Below the pieces are notes generated by a model. It did not search any database. It was not told the origin of the DNA and saw nothing but the letters and a program-made list of their open reading frames with translations. From positions 124,001 through 188,000 of the forward strand of contig CAXXES010000006.1 in NCBI GenBank assembly GCA_963677175.2: a stretch of DNA of 64,000 nt, given 5' to 3'. This document shows, in pieces, positions 1-9,399 of this stretch (its first letter is position 1; each line of letters opens with the position of its first letter). A program made the position numbers and the translations under genes. The stretch is from Sunxiuqinia sp963677175. GTDB taxonomy: Bacteria > Bacteroidota > Bacteroidia > Bacteroidales > Prolixibacteraceae.

Positions 1-2076
1 CCGATTGAGCCGTCTCCCCGAAACAAAAAAATCTTCGGCTTTAACTTTTTCAACAGCAAAAACCTGACTTTTGAGCCATCAGTAAACATACCCATTCCTG
101 AAAATTATGTACTGGGAATCAATGACCAGCTGGTCATCAACATCTGGGGAGCCAGTCAGCAAACCTACCAACTAACAGTTGACAACAACGGAAGCATCCA
201 AATCCCAGACCTGGGACCGGTTCAGGTAGCCGGGCTGGAGTTTCGTGAAGCTGAGAATCGGATTCGGCAACGTTTGGTAGCCATCTACAGCGGCATGGGC
301 GGAGAACGGCCCAACACCTTCGCTGAAATCGGAATCAGTAACCTGCGATCCATTAAAGTAAACGTGATTGGCGAAGTCAATGCACCCGGAACCTACACAC
401 TTCCAGCCACCGCTTCCGCATTCAATGCACTCTACCTGTCGGGTGGACCGAATGAAAACGGCTCCTTCCGAAACATCCAGGTCATCCGCCAAAATAAGGT
501 CATCGCTCAAATCGATGTGTACGATTTTTTGATTCATGCCAATACCGATAACAACATCGCCCTGCGCGATCAGGATATCCTGTTTATCCCCACTTACAAC
601 AAGCGGGTGGCGGCTACCGGAACCTTTAAACGGGAAGGCTACTACGAATTGAACGATCAGGAAAGCCTGAATGATCTGCTCAGCTACACCGGAGGTTTCT
701 CGGATCATGCCTACCACGACCGTTTAACGATCACGCGAACAACCGGAAAACAGTTCAAAGTACTGGATGTTATAAAAGGTGAATTTGACAGTTTTATCCC
801 TCATAATGGTGATTCCATTGTTGCCGGCGAGATCATTAGCCGTTACGAAAACCGCGTGAGCATATCAGGAGCTGTGTTTCGTCCCGGAAGTTTTGAGCTG
901 AGCGAAGGCATGAAACTCTCGGAACTGATTACCAAAGCTGATGGCGTCAAAGAAAGCGTTTACAGCAACCGGGGTGTGATCATTCGCCTGGGCCAAGACC
1001 TGAGTCCGCAAACCATCGCCTTTCATGTGCCCGACATCCTAAACGGAACCGACGACTTGCTTTTGAAACGAGAAGATCAAGTTATCATCCAGGATATTTT
1101 CAGCATGCGCGAAGCCCGTTTTGTACGCATCTACGGGGAGGTTCTCAACCCCGGACAATACCCCTACCGCGAAAACATGAGTATGAAAGACCTCGTGTTC
1201 CTGGCCGGTGGATTTACTGAAGCAGCCAGTGAATCGTTCATTGAACTGGCCCGCCGACGCAACTACCAGTTGGCCTCCGAAATGTCGGATCAGCTGGCTA
1301 GCCTGCATCAGTTCACCATTGGTCGTGACTTGGTCATCAACGAGGAAGATGCCCGGTTCAAAATTCAACCCTACGATTACGTTTATGTGCGTAAAGCTCC
1401 TTCATATAACCAACAACGCACGGTCACCATTCAGGGTGAAGTAGCTTATCCCGGCCCCTACAGTATCAGTAGTAAAACCGAACGGGTTTCAGATCTGTTG
1501 AAACGATCCGGCGGACTTACCCCGCATGCCTACAGCAAGGGAGCCGTCCTTAAACGGAGGCGCACCGACGATGAGATCACCAAACAGTCAATGCATACCA
1601 CTCTGAATGACAGCCTGCTCGAATCTGCCCAGGAACAGTTGGCCGACAACTACAAGCTGGAGCTACGCTTGGAAAGCATCCTCGCGGAACCAGGCTCTAT
1701 TTTCGACTATGTACTGCGCGAAGGAGATGAAATTATTGTTCCGGAAGTGACTCAGGAGGTGAAAATATCAGGCGAAGTACTCAACCCGATCGGACTGGCT
1801 TACCAGGAGAATAAATCCCTGCAATATTACATCGACCGCTCCGGAGGCTTTAGTTCCAATGCCAAAAAAGGGAAAGTATTCGTTATTTACAGTGATGGAA
1901 CCACCGATGTAACCAAAGGGTTGTTTAAACGAAACTATCCCAACCTGGAACCTGGAAGTCAGATTGTGGTACCGCAAAAACCGGAGCGACCTACAGGCGA
2001 TCAAACCTCAAAATGGTTGTCCATTGCCAGCGCCTTTTCATCCATTGCCATCGCCATTGCCGCGGTACTGAGATAA
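1..2076 (+). CDS. SLBB-domain polysaccharide export protein (5' partial)
   Basis: This is the outer-membrane/periplasmic export component of a Wza-like capsule or exopolysaccharide system. The reading frame is open from base 1, so the true start and signal peptide lie outside the window; 691 residues are visible. A poly-export domain (YVLGINDQLVINIWG, about residues 37-51) is followed by six SLBB-like repeats with the G-x-V-x-x-P-G pattern near residues 118, 201, 284, 374, 475 and 588. A hydrophobic helix ends the protein (WLSIASAFSSIAIAIA), as in Bacteroidota homologues. The Wzz-type gene lies downstream, which fits an export operon. The assignment is strong; the sugar exported cannot be told from the sequence. 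Confidence 0.93.
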   Translation, partial: PIEPSPRNKKIFGFNFFNSKNLTFEPSVNIPIPENYVLGINDQLVINIWGASQQTYQLTVDNNGSIQIPDLGPVQVAGLEFREAENRIRQRLVAIYSGMGGERPNTFAEIGISNLRSIKVNVIGEVNAPGTYTLPATASAFNALYLSGGPNENGSFRNIQVIRQNKVIAQIDVYDFLIHANTDNNIALRDQDILFIPTYNKRVAATGTFKREGYYELNDQESLNDLLSYTGGFSDHAYHDRLTITRTTGKQFKVLDVIKGEFDSFIPHNGDSIVAGEIISRYENRVSISGAVFRPGSFELSEGMKLSELITKADGVKESVYSNRGVIIRLGQDLSPQTIAFHVPDILNGTDDLLLKREDQVIIQDIFSMREARFVRIYGEVLNPGQYPYRENMSMKDLVFLAGGFTEAASESFIELARRRNYQLASEMSDQLASLHQFTIGRDLVINEEDARFKIQPYDYVYVRKAPSYNQQRTVTIQGEVAYPGPYSISSKTERVSDLLKRSGGLTPHAYSKGAVLKRRRTDDEITKQSMHTTLNDSLLESAQEQLADNYKLELRLESILAEPGSIFDYVLREGDEIIVPEVTQEVKISGEVLNPIGLAYQENKSLQYYIDRSGGFSSNAKKGKVFVIYSDGTTDVTKGLFKRNYPNLEPGSQIVVPQKPERPTGDQTSKWLSIASAFSSIAIAIAAVLR

Positions 2077-2163
2077 GTTGACGAAGACACGTTTGGGCGA
2101 ATTCAAGAAGACACGAGATCATAAAAAACGCAAATACTAAACAATGAATTTAAAAAGGATACA

Positions 2164-2547
2164 ATGGAAAAAATAACGTCACATAAAGATTTGAAAGTCT
2201 ACCATGAGGCCTATCAGGCAGCCTTAAGAGTTCATGAGTTAACCAAGTCATTTCCTTCTGAAGAAAAATTCGCATTGACCGATCAAATCAGGAGAAGTTC
2301 AAGGTCTGTTTGTGCTAATCTTGCTGAAGCCTGGAGAAAAAGACGGTACCCCAAAAACTTTGTTTCAAAATTATCTGATTCAGAAGCTGAGGCTGCAGAA
2401 ACGCAAGTTTGGTTGGATTTTTCTAACTCGTTCAATTACATCAATGAATCTGTCCATAAGGAACTATACGACCAATTTGAACACATCATTGCGATGCTAA
2501 TCAATATGAGCCGGCATCCCGAAAAATGGACTCCAAAACAAAAATAA
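2164..2547 (+). CDS. Four-helix-bundle protein (S23/IVS-like family)
   Basis: This 127-residue protein matches the small four-helix-bundle family first known from intervening sequences of 23S rRNA genes. Visible hallmarks are the opening DLKVYHEAY, the central DQIRRSSRSVCANLAEAW and the helical C-terminal half. The family has no established biochemical function. It lies 87 bp after the SLBB gene and 74 bp before the Wzz-type gene on the same strand, so it interrupts an otherwise functional export pair. Members are commonly found inside Bacteroidota polysaccharide loci. The family call is strong, the role unknown. Confidence 0.85.
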   Translation: MEKITSHKDLKVYHEAYQAALRVHELTKSFPSEEKFALTDQIRRSSRSVCANLAEAWRKRRYPKNFVSKLSDSEAEAAETQVWLDFSNSFNYINESVHKELYDQFEHIIAMLINMSRHPEKWTPKQK

Positions 2548-2621
2548 ATTTCGCAGGTGCTTCACCTTCGATCGTACCACCGTGCCTTCGTAATATCGTG
2601 CCTTCGTAACAATTCATACAC

Positions 2622-3758
2622 ATGACAACTCCAAACAAACATTCCTCCGCTCCGGCTAAGCCGACTGCTGCCGACGACGAAATCGACCTGATCGCTTTAG
2701 CCAAAGATCTCTGGTGCGGTCGGCGCACCATCATCAAATACGTCCTGATCGGAATGCTGATCGGACTGTTTCTGGCACTCCTAAGTCCGAAAGAGTACAC
2801 CGTGCAAACCACCATGGTTCCCCAAACGGGGCAAACAAGCACGTCCAAGCTGGGAGGACTTTCGTCTCTGGCAGCGATGGCTGGATTCAACCTCGATATG
2901 AGTAGCGGCACCGAGACCCTCTCGCCGCTGGTATATCCCAAAATACTAAAGTCAGTCTCTTTTCAACTGGAACTGATGAATACGCCGTTCGAAATAGCAG
3001 AATTGGATCGTCCGGTCAGTCTATTCGAGTACTATACCGAACACCAAAAAGCAGGCGTATTGGGCAGTCTGAAGAAATACACCATCGGCTTACCCGGCAC
3101 CATTCTAAAAGCATTAAAAGGAGAGAAACCTGAAGCAGCTCCTGGTGGTAGCAGCGACTTGATCGCCCTCAATCAACAACAGGAACAGGTACTCGAAACG
3201 ATGAATCAAAACCTCTCCCTGGAAATTAACGACAAAGAGGGAATTCTTACACTGTCGGCCCGTTTTCACGATCCTGTATTGGCCGCGCTGGTAGCCCGCA
3301 AAGCACAACTCATGCTCCAACGTTACATCACTACCTACCGCATTCAGAAAGCGCAAGAACAGCTGAACTTTATCAAAGACCGTTACAGTGAGAAAAAACA
3401 GGAATTCCAAGATGCCCAAGAGCGACTGGCCCGCTTTCGCGATCAAAATCGGAATGTGTCCTCGGCCCTCGCCCAAACCGAAATCGAGCGTCTGCAAAGC
3501 GAATACGACATTGCCTTTTCGGTTTATTCCGAACTGGCTAAGCAGCTCGAACAAGCGCAGATAAAGGTCAAAGAAGATGCGCCGGTATTAACTACCGTTG
3601 AGCCAGTACGGGTTCCGCTTCAAAAATCAAAACCCAACCGCCCACTGATCCTGATTATCTGGACCTTTCTGGGCGGAATTGTTGGTGTGGGCATTGTCTT
3701 CGGACGGCAATTCCTCTCGACCATCAAACAGCGCTGGAACGAAGAGGAAAGTCAGTGA
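2622..3758 (+). CDS. Wzz-type chain-length determinant protein
   Basis: This inner-membrane protein is predicted to regulate polysaccharide chain length. It has 378 residues: a short cytoplasmic N-terminus, a first membrane helix at about 38-55, a large periplasmic domain with a coiled coil at about 235-315, and a second membrane helix at about 340-362 preceded by the family's proline-rich stretch (VPLQKSKPNRPLIL). No tyrosine-kinase domain is attached, unlike BY-kinase fusions. It follows the SLBB export gene, consistent with a joined export and chain-length module. The start at 2622 puts the first charged residues just before the helix. Confidence 0.9.
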   Translation: MTTPNKHSSAPAKPTAADDEIDLIALAKDLWCGRRTIIKYVLIGMLIGLFLALLSPKEYTVQTTMVPQTGQTSTSKLGGLSSLAAMAGFNLDMSSGTETLSPLVYPKILKSVSFQLELMNTPFEIAELDRPVSLFEYYTEHQKAGVLGSLKKYTIGLPGTILKALKGEKPEAAPGGSSDLIALNQQQEQVLETMNQNLSLEINDKEGILTLSARFHDPVLAALVARKAQLMLQRYITTYRIQKAQEQLNFIKDRYSEKKQEFQDAQERLARFRDQNRNVSSALAQTEIERLQSEYDIAFSVYSELAKQLEQAQIKVKEDAPVLTTVEPVRVPLQKSKPNRPLILIIWTFLGGIVGVGIVFGRQFLSTIKQRWNEEESQ

Positions 3759-4050
3759 GTTTTGAGTTGCGGGTTTCAAGTTGCGGGTTGTCCAAGTTGC
3801 GGGTTGTCCAAGCACAAGCAGAGGATCAATTCGAAACCGAAAACCGATAACAGCCCCAGTGATCCCGGTAGGCAGAAATAGCAGGGAGCAAGGAGCAGGG
3901 AGCAAGGAGCGAGCAACCAATGACCAGCAATGACAATTGAATGACGACCAATGACCAAGGCACGAACACGCGACAACCGAAAACCTGACAACCGATAACT
4001 AACAACTGATAACTGTTAACGATACAACAAACAATTAAAATTTTCAAGCT
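3759..4050. repeat. Intergenic repeat words
   Basis: No gene is visible. The spacer is built from degenerate words that recur up to 18.8 kb: a tandem 'gcgggttgtccaa' word, 'agggagcaaggagc', 'caatgaccagcaatgac' and 'caaccgataactaacaac'. No clear terminator or promoter was found. Confidence 0.7.
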
Positions 4051-5484
4051 ATGTTTCCAACACAAATCTCAAAAATAGCCTGCATAGGAGCAGGATACGT
4101 TGGCGGACCTACCATGGCCGTCATTGCACAACAGTGTCCACATATCCGGGTCACTGTCGTTGATATCAATCCCCAGCGCATAGCCGACTGGAATGATGAA
4201 GACCTGTCGAAACTTCCGGTTTACGAACCAGGGTTACCCGAAATAGTTGCTGAAGCCCGCGGCCGCAACCTGTTCTTCTCCACCGATGTGGAAGGAGCCA
4301 TCCGCGAATCAGAAATGATTTTTATATCGGTAAATACCCCGACCAAAACCTATGGCGTAGGCAAAGGCATGGCTGCCGATCTGAAATACGTGGAGCTGTG
4401 TGCCCGCCAGATTGCCGAAGTATCCACCACCAACAAAATTGTCGTGGAGAAATCGACCCTGCCCGTTCGCACGGCGCAAGCCATCCGGACCATTCTGGAT
4501 TCATCTCAACCAAGCAACAACCAGGCCCCCCAGTTCTCGGTCTTATCCAATCCCGAATTTCTGGCTGAAGGAACAGCCATGCAGGATCTGTTGCATGCAG
4601 ACCGGGTGTTAATTGGAAGCGAAGATAATGCAGCTGGCAAACAAGCAGAGCAGGCCCTGGCCAACATTTACGCCAACTGGATCCCCCGCAAGCAGATCCT
4701 CACCACCCGAATCTGGTCTTCGGAGCTATCTAAACTGACAGCCAACGCCTTTTTAGCTCAACGAATCTCCAGCATCAACTCCATCTCCGCCCTCTGCGAA
4801 CGCACCGGCGCCGACGTGGATGAAGTAGCCCGTGCCATCGGTATGGACTCCCGCATAGGCCCAAAATTCCTAAAATCATCAGTCGGCTTTGGCGGCTCAT
4901 GTTTTCAGAAAGATATTCTCAACCTGGTGTACCTCTGCCGTCATTTTAACCTTCCCGAAGTCGCCGACTACTGGGAACAGGTCGTCAAACTGAACGACTA
5001 CCAGAAACATCGTTTTGCCAAACAAATCATCGACAGCCTGTTCAATACGGTTTCCGGAAAGAAAATCGCCTTCCTGGGCTGGGCCTTTAAGAAAGACACC
5101 AACGACACCCGCGAATCAGCAGCTATTTATGTGGCCGACGAGCTGTTGCAGGACCGGGCCGAAATCCATGTCTTCGATCCCAAAGTCACCAAAGAACAAA
5201 TTTTCCGCGACCTGGAATACCTCTACCAACTCAATCCGGCACAAGCCATTAGCACCGAAGCCCTGCACAAGCTGGTTCATGTCCATTCCGATCCTTACGA
5301 GACCCTGCAAAGTGCACATGCCATAGCTGTTTTAACCGAGTGGGATGAATTTAAAACCTACGACTGGAAAAAGATTTACACACAAATGCTCAAGCCAGCT
5401 TTTGTATTCGACGGACGAAACATTTTAGACAGTGCAAAAATGCAGGAAATTGGTTTCGAGTTGAAATCAATCGGGAAAGGGTAA
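4051..5484 (+). CDS. ugd: UDP-glucose 6-dehydrogenase, animal-type
   Basis: The enzyme oxidises UDP-glucose to UDP-glucuronate with NAD+, supplying uronic acid for capsule synthesis. At 477 residues it is longer than typical bacterial Ugd (about 390-450) and resembles the eukaryote-type branch, with an N-terminal ACIGAGYVGGPTMAVIA NAD-binding motif (10-26). The catalytic cysteine is about residue 284 in GFGGSCFQKDIL. A C-terminal UDP-binding domain includes AFKKDTNDTRESAA. It is flanked on both sides by repeat-rich spacers rather than tightly packed in an operon. The assignment is firm. Confidence 0.95.
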   Translation: MFPTQISKIACIGAGYVGGPTMAVIAQQCPHIRVTVVDINPQRIADWNDEDLSKLPVYEPGLPEIVAEARGRNLFFSTDVEGAIRESEMIFISVNTPTKTYGVGKGMAADLKYVELCARQIAEVSTTNKIVVEKSTLPVRTAQAIRTILDSSQPSNNQAPQFSVLSNPEFLAEGTAMQDLLHADRVLIGSEDNAAGKQAEQALANIYANWIPRKQILTTRIWSSELSKLTANAFLAQRISSINSISALCERTGADVDEVARAIGMDSRIGPKFLKSSVGFGGSCFQKDILNLVYLCRHFNLPEVADYWEQVVKLNDYQKHRFAKQIIDSLFNTVSGKKIAFLGWAFKKDTNDTRESAAIYVADELLQDRAEIHVFDPKVTKEQIFRDLEYLYQLNPAQAISTEALHKLVHVHSDPYETLQSAHAIAVLTEWDEFKTYDWKKIYTQMLKPAFVFDGRNILDSAKMQEIGFELKSIGKG

Positions 5485-5979
5485 AGAACAGTCGCAGTTG
5501 ACAGTCGCAGTAAGCAGAGCGTGGCTAGCGGCAAGCTCTCAAAGCCAGCCGCTGGCCACCACTCATGCACTTTTCAACTGACAACCGAAAACCGAAAACT
5601 GGAAATTAAAAACGCTAAACTGACAAGGGCCATCTGCGTCTCTTTTCATTAACCGCAAAGGCGCGAAGTCGCAAAGAATTTCCCCGGAGGGGAAAAATAT
5701 CAATAGCCCCGGGTGGAGTGAAACGAAACCCGGGGATAGAAAGTCCCACCTCTCCCACCGGCCGCGAACCAAAACCAATAAAAGCGCCAAAGCCTCAGCG
5801 GACGGAAAAGGGAAGAAGTGTTCAGTGATCAGTCCCAGTAAGCAGAAAGCCGCAAAAACCCAGTTTCGTGTTTCGAGTTATCCAACCACTTGCGAAGGAA
5901 TAACTAAAAACAGTCCCAGTCGCCAGTCGCAGTAGGCGGAAAGCTGCCAGTAGCAACCAAACTGATTACCGAAATTCTC
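5485..5979. repeat. Intergenic repeat block with hairpin element R6
   Basis: No gene is visible in these 495 bases. They hold 'cagtcgcagtaagcagaaagc'-type words, 'aaccgaaaaccg' words and, at about 5652-5815, a copy of a composite element found again near 12.0, 13.9 and 15.4 kb. In order it carries 'ggcgcgaagtcgcaaagaa', a ttcccc/ggggaa hairpin, a cccgggt...acccggg inverted repeat, and a 'cggccgcgaaccaaaacc' tail. Purpose unknown. Confidence 0.75.
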
Positions 5980-7488
5980 ATGTCCAACAAAGCAAACCTT
6001 TTACAAAAAATAGTCACCAACACCGAAGTCATCGGGGTTATTGGCTTGGGCTATGTAGGGTTACCGCTGGCGATAAACTTCGCCGAAGCCGGGGTGAAAG
6101 TCATTGGATTTGATAAAAATCCCGACACAGTCGATCAAATCAACCAAGGAACACACCACACCAATGATATCCGAGATGCTGTACTTCGGGAAGTCGTCGA
6201 CAACATCCGGATAGACGCAACCACCGACTTCAGCCGGATCAGCAAATGCGATGCCCTGCTCATTTGCGTACCCACCCCACTCGACCGCTTTAAAAAGCCC
6301 GACATGAGCTACATTGAAAGCGCCTGTACCGAGATTGGACGCCACATGAAACCCGGCACCTTCATTAGCCTGGAAAGCACCACCTACCCCACCACCACCG
6401 AAGACCTGGTGCTCCCCCTGATCGAAGAAAGCTCGAAACAAAATAAACTGCTGACCTCCGGCATCCTCCCACAAACAAACACGGCCCCCATTGTCCCCCT
6501 CATGGAGGGGGACGAGGAGACCTTTAGGTCGACGGAGGGGGGCATTACCGGGAAGGAGGACGAGTCCCGGGCAATCAGCAAAGAGGGGGTCAATCCCCCA
6601 CAAACCCATTTTAAGCACGGACAAGACTTTTGGCTAGCCTACTCGCCCGAACGCGTCGACCCCGGAAACAAAAGCTTCCACACCCGCAACACGCCCAAGG
6701 TATTGGGAGCCATGACCCCCGATGGATTGGAAATTGGACAGGCCATTTACCACAAAGCCATCGACCACATCTATCCTGTCAGCTCGCCACGTGTAGCCGA
6801 AATGGTCAAGATTCTTGAAAACACCTACCGGCTGGTCAACATCAGCCTCATCAACGAACTGGCGCTGCTCGCCGGAAAAATGGACATCAACATCTGGGAA
6901 GTGATCGATGCCGCCAAAACCAAGCCCTTTGGCTTCCAGGCTTTCTACCCCGGCCCGGGCATCGGCGGACACTGCATCCCGCTTGACCCTTTTTATCTCG
7001 AACACATTGCCAAACAATACAATTTCGACCTCAGCATGATCCATGCGGCAGGACACATTAACAGGCGCATGCCACACTACATGTACATCAAAATCGCCAC
7101 CGCCCTAAACCGGCACCAAAAAGCGGTAAACGGAAGCCAGGTGCTGTTCCTGGGCCTAGCCTACAAAGCCAACATCAACGATGCACGCGAATCACCGGCC
7201 TTGGAAATCATGAACATTGTGGATCACAAAGGCGGAAAAGTACAATACCACGATCCCTATATCCCCGTAGTACAGACAGGGCATGCCCTGTCTCATGCCC
7301 TGTCTCAACAACCAAAAACGTTCAATTCAATTCCACTCACAGCCAAAGCATTAGCCGAAGCCGATGTCGTGGTGCTAACCACCAACCACCGTGTCTTCAA
7401 TATCGAATTCATTCAGCAACATGCCCGGCTGATTGTCGATCTAAGGAATATGGTCAAAGAAGCCAGTGAGAATGTATATAAACTATAG
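5980..7488 (+). CDS. Nucleotide-sugar dehydrogenase (WbpA/WecC-like) with in-frame insertions
   Basis: The enzyme belongs to the UDP-N-acetyl-glucosamine/mannosamine 6-dehydrogenase family and should make a UDP-N-acetyl-hexosaminuronate for capsule synthesis. It has VIGLGYVGLPLAI at 20-32, the catalytic Cys332 in GPGIGGHCIPLDP, and the C-terminal LGLAYKANINDARESPA (391-407). At 502 residues it is roughly 60-70 longer than usual relatives. Most of the excess lies at about 152-213, before the conserved FWLAYSPERVDPGN, where the DNA is proline/glycine-rich and repeat-like. A smaller duplication at about 431-445 (QTGHALSHALSQQ) adds more. The frame is intact and all key residues remain, so activity is plausible but unproven. 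Confidence 0.9.
   Translation: MSNKANLLQKIVTNTEVIGVIGLGYVGLPLAINFAEAGVKVIGFDKNPDTVDQINQGTHHTNDIRDAVLREVVDNIRIDATTDFSRISKCDALLICVPTPLDRFKKPDMSYIESACTEIGRHMKPGTFISLESTTYPTTTEDLVLPLIEESSKQNKLLTSGILPQTNTAPIVPLMEGDEETFRSTEGGITGKEDESRAISKEGVNPPQTHFKHGQDFWLAYSPERVDPGNKSFHTRNTPKVLGAMTPDGLEIGQAIYHKAIDHIYPVSSPRVAEMVKILENTYRLVNISLINELALLAGKMDINIWEVIDAAKTKPFGFQAFYPGPGIGGHCIPLDPFYLEHIAKQYNFDLSMIHAAGHINRRMPHYMYIKIATALNRHQKAVNGSQVLFLGLAYKANINDARESPALEIMNIVDHKGGKVQYHDPYIPVVQTGHALSHALSQQPKTFNSIPLTAKALAEADVVVLTTNHRVFNIEFIQQHARLIVDLRNMVKEASENVYKL
6433..6618 (+). repeat. In-frame intergenic-type insertion inside the dehydrogenase
   Basis: The segment codes for about 60 residues without counterpart in the family and contains a perfect inverted repeat, gtccccctc-atg-gagggggac (about 6495-6515), followed by G-rich runs and 'gtcccgggcaat'. 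Its composition is that of an intergenic hairpin repeat, not of the surrounding gene. Exact ends are uncertain because no uninterrupted homologue is present here. Confidence 0.6.
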
Positions 7489-7584
7489 CAAGCCACCAGC
7501 TTGAAATTCCAAGTTTCATGTTCCAAATTCCAACCACCGGGAAAGCAACTGAAAACTCTAAACCGAAATGACCAACTTTTTTTC

Positions 7585-7592
7585 TAATTTTG
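7585..7592 (+). promoter_or_regulatory. TAnnTTTG -7 box before the MNT/HEPN module
   Basis: TAATTTTG matches the Bacteroidota -7 consensus. It ends only 4 bases before the ATG at 7597, so a transcript starting here would be essentially leaderless, or the box could be fortuitous. No good TTTG -33 box was confirmed. Confidence 0.35.
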
Positions 7593-7596
7593 AATC

Positions 7597-7899
7597 ATGC
7601 GTTTAACCAACACCGAAATAGCAACCATTAACAAACTTGTTCGAAAACATTTTGGAACAGATGCCCATGCTTTTCTTTTTGGATCAAGAACCGATGACCG
7701 CAAAAAAGGCGGTGACATTGATCTTTTAATCAAAAACAACGATGAAAGCCAGTTAACACTGACAGCAAAAATCCATTTCCTGGTTGAATTAAAACAGATG
7801 ATCGGCGATCAGAAAATAGATGTGGTTTTTGACAATCAGCAAACACGGCTTAAAACCCATTTTTACCAATCAATCAATCAACAACAAATTAAACTTTAA
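7597..7899 (+). CDS. mntA: MntA-type minimal nucleotidyltransferase antitoxin
   Basis: This 100-residue protein has the minimal nucleotidyltransferase signature FLFGSRTDDRKKGGDIDLLI (GSx plus a DxD metal-binding pair) near residues 27-46. In characterised MNT/HEPN pairs the nucleotidyltransferase blocks its partner by adding AMP to a tyrosine of the HEPN toxin. The HEPN gene follows after 21 bp, so the two form an operon. This is the first of ten TA modules on the + strand. Activity on the partner is inferred from the family. Confidence 0.88.
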   Translation: MRLTNTEIATINKLVRKHFGTDAHAFLFGSRTDDRKKGGDIDLLIKNNDESQLTLTAKIHFLVELKQMIGDQKIDVVFDNQQTRLKTHFYQSINQQQIKL

Positions 7900-7920
7900 C
7901 AAAACCGAGGAGGCCTTCCT

Positions 7921-8397
7921 ATGCATGTCCCGAAATCAAATCAATTGTACGAAGCTGTGCTGTTATGTACGATTCATGAGGAACGAATGCGCTTTGCCTG
8001 GGGAAAAATTGAGTCCCTTTTTCCGTTAACAACCGAAACATATGAAGCGCTCGAACCAGAGATGTTAAGCTTTTTTGACCAGCTAGTCTTTCGGTTTTCG
8101 AAATTGCAAGACAACATGGGAGGAAAACTATTTCCAGCATTACTCGAAAACTTAGGCGAAGAAGTCAGAGGAAAACCCTTTATCGATGTGCTAAACAAAT
8201 TGGAAGAACTGGAATTGCTGAGCAACAGCAACGATTGGCTTTTGTTACGCGAAACCAGAAATATCGTCACCCATGAATATCCGCACGTAACCGCCGAAAT
8301 CATTCATGGACTAAACCTTCTAAGCAATCACCAACAACTGATCCGGGAAATCTGGCAACACCTGAAGAAAACAATCGACACCCGCTTTACCGCTTAA
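7921..8397 (+). CDS. hepT: HepT-type HEPN RNase toxin
   Basis: The product is a 158-residue all-helical HEPN protein. The catalytic Rx4HxY motif is visible as RNIVTHEY near residues 111-118, in the form used by HepT RNase toxins; its tyrosine is the residue AMPylated by MntA in studied systems. It is paired with the upstream nucleotidyltransferase. There is no membrane segment or signal peptide. The ATG at 7921 follows 'gaggccttcct', a weak purine-rich stretch. The pairing gives high confidence in the TA assignment. Confidence 0.88.
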   Translation: MHVPKSNQLYEAVLLCTIHEERMRFAWGKIESLFPLTTETYEALEPEMLSFFDQLVFRFSKLQDNMGGKLFPALLENLGEEVRGKPFIDVLNKLEELELLSNSNDWLLLRETRNIVTHEYPHVTAEIIHGLNLLSNHQQLIREIWQHLKKTIDTRFTA

Positions 8398-8789
8398 AAA
8401 CAAGCCGGGTAAAGCGTCACAAAATTCAGTCAACAGTGGCCAAACCGATAACAGTTTCGAGTTGCAAGTTTTCCCGATAACACCGGGACTCCCTTCGGTC
8501 GCAGTTTCGGGTTGTCCAACCACAGGCTAAGGAGAAACTGAATACCGATAACCGATAACCGAGACCAGTTCCAAGTTCCAGGTTTCAAGTTCCAGGTTGT
8601 CCAACCACTGGCGAAGAGAAACCGACAACCAACAACCGAAAACTGACAACCGAAAACAGTCCCAGTGGCCAGTCCCAGTAGGCTGCAAGCCGCTAGCACG
8701 CACTCATTCACTCATGCACTTTTCAACAAACTACTTACAAATGCTTTCTCAATATATTTTATTAATTTTAAGTCGAAAACAAAAATAAA
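8398..8789. repeat. Intergenic repeat words
   Basis: No gene is visible. The spacer holds 'ccgataacaccgggactccc', 'ccttcggtcgcag', 'gtttcaagttccaggttgtcc', 'ccgataaccgataacc' and 'actcatgcac' words that recur in other spacers. The last ~50 bases (from about 8740) belong to a ~670-bp duplication shared with 13149 onward. Confidence 0.7.
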
Positions 8790-9032
8790 ATGGAAACCAT
8801 CATCCGGATAAAAAAGAATAAACCCGCCTTTAAGGCGCTGATCCTTTTGGCGAAAGAATTGGAAAAATCTGACCAGGGAGCCATCTCAATCAGCGAAGTA
8901 AGCAACCGAAAACAAAAGTTTGATGTTATTGAACCCGTCAATCGCGATGAAGATCTTTCAGATTCCTTTAATCAGCTCATCGATTTCTCCCCCATAGATG
9001 AGTTAAGAAAACAAGCATGGCCAAAAATTTGA
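8790..9032 (+). CDS. Antitoxin of a PIN-type TA pair (copy 1)
   Basis: This 80-residue protein is highly charged at both ends and overlaps the PIN gene by 16 bp. It is nearly identical to the protein at 13194-13436; differences sit mainly in the C-terminal toxin-binding half (for example FSPIDELRKQAW versus FPPFEELRKQTW). No AbrB or RHH motif is obvious. The antitoxin role is inferred from size, order and overlap with a PIN gene. Its partner here is frameshifted, so this copy may be an orphan or may still neutralise the second copy's toxin. Confidence 0.75.
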   Translation: METIIRIKKNKPAFKALILLAKELEKSDQGAISISEVSNRKQKFDVIEPVNRDEDLSDSFNQLIDFSPIDELRKQAWPKI

Positions 9033-9399
9033 TATTGGTTGACAGTTGCGTGTTGATCAGGGCATTCCGCAAAGATGTCGAGGCAAACAAGGACTTAAAG
9101 ACCATTGAGCATCGGACAGCCTATTCCGATATTACAGCCTTGAGTTGCAGGTTGGAGCCAATACCCCCGCAAAAAAGGCCGCTTTCAGCAAAATCTTTGA
9201 CTCCTATTATCGGGTGCCATTGAGTCCCAAAATTGCAGACAAAGCCATTCAGATCATGCAAACCTATGTAACAGGGCAAAAAGTAATATCAGTTCCCGAC
9301 TGTCTGATTGCTGCCACATCCATCGTAAGCGGCTACCCCCTGCTGACCTACAATAAAAAGGATTTCGATTCCATTGCGGGCATTTCTTTCTTTAAATAA
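9017..9399 (+). pseudogene. PIN-domain toxin, frameshifted copy
   Basis: The sequence aligns along its whole length with the intact 127-residue PIN toxin at 13421-13804 but is one base shorter. The lost base lies at about 9135-9143 (gatattacagccttgag against gatattacgcggctggag in the intact copy). The first frame, with the catalytic aspartate in LVDSCVLIRAF, runs into 30 unrelated residues; the second frame carries the rest, including VPDCLIAATS and TYNKKDFD. The metal-binding acidic residue in the RLELQ region is at the break, so the product should be inactive. A sequencing error is the alternative. Confidence 0.82.
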
